Positions 57,538-64,000 of a stretch of 64,000 nucleotides of DNA are shown one piece after another; within the stretch, counting starts at the first letter, position 1; each line of letters begins with the position of its first letter. Source of the DNA: Kitagawia praeruptora. Taxonomy: Eukaryota; Streptophyta; Magnoliopsida; Apiales; Apiaceae. The position numbers and the translations under genes are program-made. The stretch spans positions 63,721,501 through 63,785,500 of the forward strand of contig CM075354.1 of NCBI GenBank assembly GCA_037693485.1. The letters run 5' to 3'. The notes beneath the pieces are model-generated. The model was not told the origin of the DNA, made no database searches, and saw nothing but the letters and a program-made list of their open reading frames with translations.

Positions 57538-58923
57538 TGATAAGTGGAGTTTATATCCACTTGGAGCGTTCCATATCGGCTTAAATTGATTGTCTTGGTC
57601 TCAAGTTTCTTGTAGTTTTGATGTGTTTTGTTTAGTTGTGCAGATTTACAAGAATATTGATTAAGGTGGATGCTTCTATCATTTTTGGAGGTTTAATTGA
57701 TTAAAATTCGGATTTTCCGGGAAGGCTGCACAGCTTACACTGTTTTGGCCATATCTGGAGTTCTAGAAGTCCGTTTTCAGCGATCTTACTACCCACGCGA
57801 AGCTTGGGAGATTTTCTACAACATGGGACAGGTGTTGCACGAGCAAGCTGCGTGTGTTGAGAGCAGATAGCTCGACAAACAGAATGTTGGGAGCAAGGAA
57901 ATTACTATTTTGCCCTTTTTAAGTTCTAATTGTATTTTGGGTAGTTTTTAGTACCTTAATTGAATTCTAATTGTAATAGAAGACAATTTCTTGTTGGGCA
58001 AGAATTATAGAGCCTATATAAACACATCCAACCCTTGTAATTTGGATCATTAGGAGAAAACCATTACATATCAATTACTTAGGTTTATTTGTATATTTTC
58101 ATACTTTCTTTTTATCATGGTTTCATCAGATCCCATGATGACGAGCGGTTCGATTATGAACTAATCGTTGTCATGAGATTCTAACGGATTTATTTATGGA
58201 ACTTTAGTATCTTGATTGCTTTACAGATCTGTGTGTGATGTATATCTGATATCCTCGTATGCTTATGCTTACTTGATAGATGCGTAGCTAACATCTAATT
58301 TGTTAATCTCTTGCGAAACGAGAGTGGATCTTGAGATTTAGAACTTGCCATGCTAGCATAGGATAGGTTAATGTTTTAACATCATGATTTGTGGCGTAAA
58401 TAGAGATATTATGCTGCCCTATGTGATCAATGTGGATAACTTATGCTTCAACCGTTATGTTTTCAAATCTTATAGAGATATAGGGTCTAGGCATAATTGG
58501 TGTCTATTCATATTCTATCTCTTTTGTGGATGTATGTTTAGTTTGGTATTCGTATACTGAGAAGTAGCGTATACTTGTTTCGTGTTGTCTGATCAGATAT
58601 CATAACCATTGCATATAGTGATTAAAGGCGTCAGATCTAAGCAAAGTATTTAATGAAGTTAGGATTCCATGGTTTATCTTGAAGAAGTAATTCGATTCCA
58701 ATTCTAGTTAATTAGTTAATTCTTAGCTTGTTAATTTAAGTCTTAGTTAATTTAGTTTATCAAAACCCAATTTGTTAATTGTCTTAGCAGTGAATAATAA
58801 TCATACATTGTTGCATAGGTACATCTACTGAATTAAAATCATAACCAGATCTCTGTGGGAACGAACTCGACTTATATCTATATTACTTGTGACCACATAC
58901 GCTTGCGTGATTTAGTGCAAACA
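57538..58923 (+). repeat. 5' LTR of element D (1386 bp)
   Basis: TGATAAGTGGAG ... GTGCAAACA. A TATATAAAC box is near 58015. Confidence 0.92.
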
Positions 58924-58929
58924 AGTTTT

Positions 58930-58949
58930 TGGCGCCGCTGCCGGGGATC
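58930..58949 (+). other. primer-binding site of element D
   Basis: TGGCGCCGCTGCCGGGG follows the LTR by six bases; it pairs with the 3' end of plant tRNA-Asp with one mismatch. This primer is characteristic of Athila and a few other gypsy groups. Confidence 0.88.
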
Positions 58950-59069
58950 ATCGGTGTTTTATTTTTGGTTTATGTGCTTGTCAATAGTGGTCGTTAGAGT
59001 TCACTGACTCAGATTTTTTCTTACCTATCTTGTTTAGTTCGGTGTGTTCAGGTACTTGAGTGTGTGAAG

Positions 59070-59839
59070 ATGGCATGCGAGGAGTTGCCATGGTGGGCAT
59101 ATTCGAGGACATCCATGCCTCAGCAATGTGAGCAGTGTTTGGGCGTTCATGATCCCTCACAATATTGTTACTACGAAAGAGTTGATCCATATGTCACTTA
59201 TGAGGAACAACCATATTTTCAATACCATCCTCAACAGTACCAGCAAGATGTTTCAGATATGTCATATTTCTTTGGTAGTGAAGAGTTTCAACATCAGCAA
59301 CCTACTCCTACTTTTCAATCAGATGAGGTTGATGCTATATGGAGGAGATTAGGATGCTTGCAAAAATTTATGAGGAGTCTATCAATTCTATGGGGACACT
59401 AGTTGCTCAAGTTTTGAGTGCCTTGGAACAAGAGAAACAGCAATTCATATTAGAGGTAATTCCAGAAAATAACGGTGACTTGGAGCAAGGTACTCCATGC
59501 ATAATTGAGGAAGACAAATTCCAAGGTGAGGTGAGCATTCACAAGCCATGTGAGGAATTTAATCATGTTAGGATGGTGGATGATTTGGAAAGGGCACTAT
59601 TTGGGACAGACATTGATGAGCTGCACAAATTTCAAAAATTAGTATGTGCGTACCAAGAGGCTGATGAACATGGGCAAGATGCAGGTCTTCTACTTGTCTT
59701 AGAGTTTAAAGATGGAGGTAGTGCATTAGAGCCAATGGAGGAAGTTCTCTTTGAGGAACCAAAGGCTTCAGCAACTTACATTTACCCTCCTTCATTATAT
59801 TCAAGCGAAGCCCATGAATTGTGTTGTTCTACAAATTGA
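59070..59839 (+). pseudogene. gag-position protein of element D, frameshifted
   Basis: First frame from ATG at 59070: MACEELPWWAYSR, a CEQCLGVHDPSQYC cysteine cluster and a Gln/Tyr/Pro-rich stretch. Near 59340 the sensible reading moves to another frame (MLAKIYEESINSMGTLVAQV, then acidic), ending with TGA at 59839. Position right after the primer-binding site and cysteine cluster suggest a gag-like product or its relic; I do not recognise a defined domain. It is the only coding sequence of the element. Confidence 0.55.
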
Positions 59840-60035
59840 CAGATTTTGGGTCAACAGATGAAGGCATTTGAATAGGACATAGCTGTTATACGAATAGGCC
59901 AAGCGAGGAGAAGGGGCAGAAAGTGTGCCACCGTGATGACGATGAAGTATCGCGAAGAGATGATCAGGCAAATTATTATCATCCTTAATGGAGGCTTGGA
60001 AGTAACATCAAGCTATTGACGTTAAAGAAGCGCTT

Positions 60036-60053
60036 CGTGGGTGGCAACCCACG
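60036..60053 (+). other. conserved-type hairpin CGTGGGT-GGCA-ACCCACG
   Basis: A perfect 7-bp stem with a GGCA loop, preceded by AAGAAGCGCTT. Athila-group elements carry a similar hairpin (GGAGGCAACCC type) downstream of their coding region; its role is unknown. It supports the Athila assignment. Confidence 0.6.
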
Positions 60054-61906
60054 CTTTTCGGCATTTTTATTTAGGTATGTTTTCTACTATCCCTTGTATT
60101 ACTTTCTATTCAATGAGGACATTGAATATTTTAAGTTTGGGGGTGGTTTGAGGGATTAGTAGTTGTTGTTGTATTATGTGTTCATGTAGGATTTTATGCT
60201 TTGCATATTAGTAGTAGTAAATTATGCATTTATGTTCGTGTTATCTACGTTTGTTTCATATAGGACATTCTGTTTTAATGTTTGTATATCATGTGAGTTC
60301 ATAGTAGTTTGCATTTGCACCCATGCTTGATAGGAATTTTGTGTTGTTGATGCTTTTGATTGAGAAGTGATATGCTTTGTTCTTGTGCACACACATACAC
60401 TAGTAAGTTGAAGCTAGTAGACTTATTGAATGTTGTGAGTAATTAGAAGGACATGAATATGTGCAAGTTGATTTAGTTCGCATGCTTTGAATACAAGTAG
60501 GTGCGTTAGAGAGATTTTTGCTTGGGATTGAGTATGTTTTTCCACCAAGTGAGCTTTTGAGCCTTATTGCATAATATTTGCAATTTATTCGTTTGCTTGA
60601 GTGTCCATGGATTGTTTGCATTGTTAGCAGTTGTTTGAGGTCTTTCTTGAAACGCATGACATTAATTGACGATTAAAATGATAAAGGCATTAGGAATAAC
60701 CGCATATTTTCCCATATTACCATACCATGTTTACATGATCAATTAGTTAACCCGTTGAGCTTAATCCTATTTTTTTGGTGACATACCACATTACTTGCCT
60801 ACACCTTTTTCTTGTATTGGCCTTACATTAATTTGAACCCACATTGTCAAAGGCTAGTAGAGTGTTTAAGGGAGTAATAAGGTGTGCAAGGAGGGGTTTA
60901 TTGTTGGTCGTACTTTTGGGGGAAATATTGAAAATTGGGATTGTTTACTTGATAATCGGCATGTGTAATAAAATTGTGGGATCATTGTTATTGTTTATAT
61001 TATTGTTTGTGTTATATTTAGCTCTCGAAAAAAAAAGGAAAAAAAAAAAGAAAAAAAATATTATGAGAGCATGTTTGTGTTGTTGTGATCCTACTTTAGT
61101 CGACTAGTCGAGCGTTTTTGTTGGAAGAAAAATAGTAAAATTATGTGTGGGGGAAATAGGTTGTTGTTTATGATTTATTATGGTACTTACTAGCTTTTGA
61201 TACTTCACCTGTTTTGGCTTATTTGATATACCTTGTCCCTAGCCCCGTTACAACCCAAATAAAGACCTTTTGATTATCGTCATTAATGTATATATGTTGT
61301 GTTAAGAGTTAGATTGATACCAAATGTCAAGCATGCTTATGATTTTGTTGGAATTGAGTGATACACTTACCCTTGTTCTTGAGTGAATATTCTTTTGTGA
61401 GTGGATTGTGAGTGTTTGCTTGTTTTTGCGTATGAGATCCCGAGTTTTGTCTCAAAGATGTACTCTTGTAGGCTTAGCATGTTTACTAACTTATTCTTAC
61501 ATTTGACATGGGCTTGTGAGAACTTATGCATGTTCATTGAGTAGACTATGTGAATACTTGCACTTTCGACACCAAGACATTGCGTATTTACTTTGATTCT
61601 TAAGTTGATATGGCATGAGAGGATTTGAAGGTATGGTAGGATATTAGTACTAGATTATTTGCATTTTCATATTAGTTGCATTCATACATTGCATTGTTTT
61701 TGCATTATTAGTTAAAAGGATTTTGTGGGTACATTCGCTATAGGCCCTCACGAGACCTTACTCGTCCACTAGGGCTGCCTAGGGGTTTAAAGGGCTTGTT
61801 GCATATGCCAAATGCAACCGTGATCACCTACGGAAGTGGTACTAGTTAGTTAGTTAGTTGTAATTGTTTATGCTTGAGGACAAGCATCGGTTTAAGTTTG
61901 GGGGTG
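60054..61906 (+). other. noncoding interior of element D
   Basis: 1.85 kb without a supported gene. It contains a purine run (AAAAAAAAGGAAAAAAAAAA near 61030) and ends in a polypurine tract (AAGTTTGGGGGTG, 61894-61906) before the 3' LTR. A small open frame at 60844-61107 runs through the purine stretch and is not convincing. Confidence 0.6.
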
Positions 61907-63258
61907 TGATAAGTGGAGTTTATATCCACTTGGAGCGTTCCATATCGGCTTAAATTGATTGTCTTGGACTCAAGTTTCTTGTAGTTTTGATGTGTTTTGT
62001 TTAGTTGTGCATATTTACAAGAATATTGATTAAGGTGGATGCTTCTATCATGTTTGGAGGTTTAATTTATTAAAATTCGGATTTTTCGGGAAGGCTGCGC
62101 AGCTTACACTGTTTTGGCCATATATGGAGTTCTAGAAGTCCGTTTTCAGCGATCTTACTGCCCACGCGAATCTTGGGAGATTTTCTACAACATGGGACAG
62201 GTGTTGCACGAGCAAGCTGCGTGTAATAGAAGGCAATTACTGTTTTGCCCTTTTTAAGTTCTAATTGTATTTTGGGCAGTTTTTAGTACCTTAATTGAAT
62301 TCTAATTGTAATAGAAGGCAATTTCTTGCTGGGCAAGAATTATAGAGCCTATATAAACACATCCAACCCTTGTAATTTGGATCATTAGGAGAAAACCATT
62401 ACATATCAATTACTTAGATTTATTTGTATATTTTCATACTTTGTTTTTATCATGGTTTCATCAGAACCCATGATGACGAGCGGTTCGATTATGAACTAAT
62501 CGTTGTCATGGGATTCTAACGAATTTATTTATGGAACTTTAGTATCTTGATTGCTTTACAGATCTGTGTGTGATGTATATCTGATATCTTCGTATGGTTA
62601 TGCTTACTTGATAGATGCGTAGCTAACATCTAATTTGTTAATCTCTTGTGAAACGAGAGTGGATCTTGAGATTTAGAACTTGCCATGCTAGCATAGGATA
62701 GGTTGATGTTTTAATATCATGATTTGTGGCGTAAATAGAGATATTATGCTACCCTATGTGATCAATGTGGATAACTTGTGCTTCAACCGTTATGTTTTCA
62801 AATCTTATATAGATATAGGGTCTAAGCATAATTGGTGTCTATTCATCTTCTATCTCTTTTGTGGATGTATGTTTAGTTTGGTATTCGTATACTGAGAAGT
62901 AGCGTATACTTGTTTCGTGTTGTCTGATCAGATATCATAACCATTGCATATAGTGATTAAAGGCGTCAGATCTAAGCAAAGTATTTAATGAAGTTAGGAT
63001 TCCATGGTTTATCTTGAAGAAGTAATTCGATTCCAATTCTAGTTAGTTAGTTAATTCCTAGCTTGTTAATTTAATTCTTAGTTAATTTAGTTTATCAAAA
63101 CCCAACTTGTTAATTGTCTTAGCAGTGAATAATAATCATACATTGTTGCATAGGTACATCTACTGAATTAAAATCATAACCAGATCTCTGTGGGAACGAA
63201 CTCAACTTATATCTATATTACTTGTGACCACGTATGCTTGCGTGATTTAGTGCAAACA
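61907..63258 (+). repeat. 3' LTR of element D (1352 bp)
   Basis: TGATAAGTGGAG ... GTGCAAACA, aligned over its full length with the 5' LTR. Confidence 0.92.
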
Positions 63259-63263
63259 CTTGT

Positions 63264-63900
63264 CCCTAGCATTATACTCCTGGTCTTGCTTTCACTTTTT
63301 GGAGTCATTGTTACCTTTGTCGTTACCTCCCGTGGCTTCTTTCTTCATGTTATCCTCAACCTTGATATACTTATCAGCCCTTCGTTGGAGTTCGGCCATG
63401 TTTTCAGGAGGATGCTTTGCCAATGACCTTTTAAAGAATTCATTAGTGGTTCCGTGTTCCAGGGCTACCATGGCCACCTTGTTTTCCAAATCAGTGATGT
63501 TCAATGTCTCCTTAGTGAACCTCTTGAGGTAGTCTCTCAAATTTTCATTTTTCCTTTGCACTACGTACATGAGAGATGCGGAGCTTTTTTCATGAATTCT
63601 CCCGCTGATGAACTGGCTAACAAAAGCGGCGCTCAACTCCTTAAAAGAGCCAATTGAATTCGCTGGTAAGTGGCTATACCACCTTTGAGCCATGCCCGAC
63701 AGGGTTTAGGAAAACGCCCTACACTTTAAGGAATCACTTGTAGGCTGCAACAACAGTGCATTTGAGAACATCCTAACATGATTTGCGGGATCACCCGTTC
63801 CATCATAAGCCTTGATTGTCGGCATCTTAAACTTCCTGGAGATGTGAGCATTCATCACCTCCTCGGTAAACGGGGGGTGTGGGATCATCAGGATCCCCAA
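63264..63900 (-). pseudogene. gag of element B, partial
   Basis: On the minus strand: FKMPTIKAYDGTGDPANHV, FSNALLLQPTSDSLKCRAF, then a TAA stop, and GMAQRWYSHLPANSI, LSAAFVSQFISGR, ENLRDYLKRFTKE, which together form the retrotransposon gag core. It is cut by element D at 63263 and its C-terminal part continues at 57532. The upstream part lies near or beyond the window edge. Confidence 0.85.
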
Positions 63901-64000
63901 GTGGCATCAGATCCTTGGGGTTGCCCCTGGGGGTTTCCACCCTTGTTGTTCTTCCAGTTGGGGCATCAGCCCTTCTCTGCCTTCTTGAAGACCTTTCTAA

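Larger units (their letters stand above)
57538..63258 (+). mobile_element. non-autonomous Athila-like LTR retrotransposon (element D)
   Basis: 5' LTR 57538-58923, 3' LTR 61907-63258, target duplication CTTGT (57533-57537, 63259-63263). The primer-binding site matches aspartate tRNA, as in Athila elements. The 3-kb interior has one decayed gene and no protease, RT or integrase, so it must have moved with proteins of a relative. It was inserted in gag of element B. The LTRs differ by scattered substitutions and at least one indel of about 35 bases (near 57860 against 62220). Confidence 0.93.
34316..64000 (-). mobile_element. Ty3/gypsy Tat-lineage retrotransposon (element B), nested host of three insertions
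   Basis: Read on the minus strand: gag (63900-63264), protease (57493-56309), reverse transcriptase (56293-55436), RNase H (55157-54361), integrase (52877-51735), antisense gene (split by element C), tandem arrays, polypurine tract and 3' LTR (34811-34316). The 5' LTR lies beyond the right edge. Proteins and LTR match element A closely. It is interrupted by C (37991-51250), a solo LTR (52878-54355) and D (57538-63258). Stops occur in gag, between protease and RT, and in integrase, so it is dead. Confidence 0.93.

Noticed and set aside
63190..63532. Plus-strand open frames near 63190-63530
   Set aside because: They lie opposite to the gag gene of element B and span the border of element D; shadows of the real frame.

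Overview
This is a eudicot-type plant nuclear window (introns with GT-AG borders, a LEUNIG-like host gene, Ty1/copia, Ty3/gypsy, Helitron, hAT, Stowaway and CACTA elements, AT-rich spacers). The species cannot be named from the sequence. About 85-90 % of the window is mobile DNA, much of it nested. One host gene can be modelled exon by exon, and a second is seen only as a promoter-proximal stub.

Layout. 1-6863: 3' part of a Tat-lineage Ty3/gypsy element (A) on the + strand: RNase H-integrase, a spliced gene in antisense with its own TATA box, hypervariable tandem arrays, polypurine tract and 3' LTR. 6864-11273: a large inverted duplication (arms about 1.3 kb) carrying two inverted copies of a non-autonomous hAT element around a loop that holds a near-perfect foldback Stowaway MITE. 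11760-14688: a Helitron with a second Helitron inside it. 14756-about 17870: an unclassified repeat block with a decayed MITE. 18338-28894 (minus): an eight-exon LisH/LUFS-domain gene; its fourth intron holds a complete Ty1/copia element (19862-26374) with apparently identical LTRs, a 5-bp target duplication and an uninterrupted gag-pol. 28980-29950: a 0.5-kb tandem duplication upstream of that gene. About 29960-32957: a CACTA-like element carrying a piece of a chromomethylase gene and a piece of an alpha/beta-hydrolase gene. 34115-34315: start of a small gene cut off by the next insertion.

34316-64000 (minus): a second copy of the same Tat family (B), running off the right edge. It has been entered three times: by a chromovirus (C, 37991-51250, minus), by a solo LTR (52878-54355), and by a non-autonomous Athila-like element (D, 57538-63258, plus) whose LTR is related to the solo LTR. 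The genes of B and C are broken by stops and frameshifts; B no longer has an intact gag, pol or antisense gene.

How the parts relate. The only element that looks able to move today is the copia. Its start codon appears to lie in the 5' LTR and to be joined to the main reading frame by an intron that also removes the primer-binding site, which would separate translated RNA from genomic RNA. The Tat copies A and B allow side-by-side comparison: the antisense gene, its TATA box and both intron positions are conserved, while one of the tandem arrays between that gene and the LTR is replaced by unrelated repeats. No CRISPR, operon or bacterial-type feature is present.
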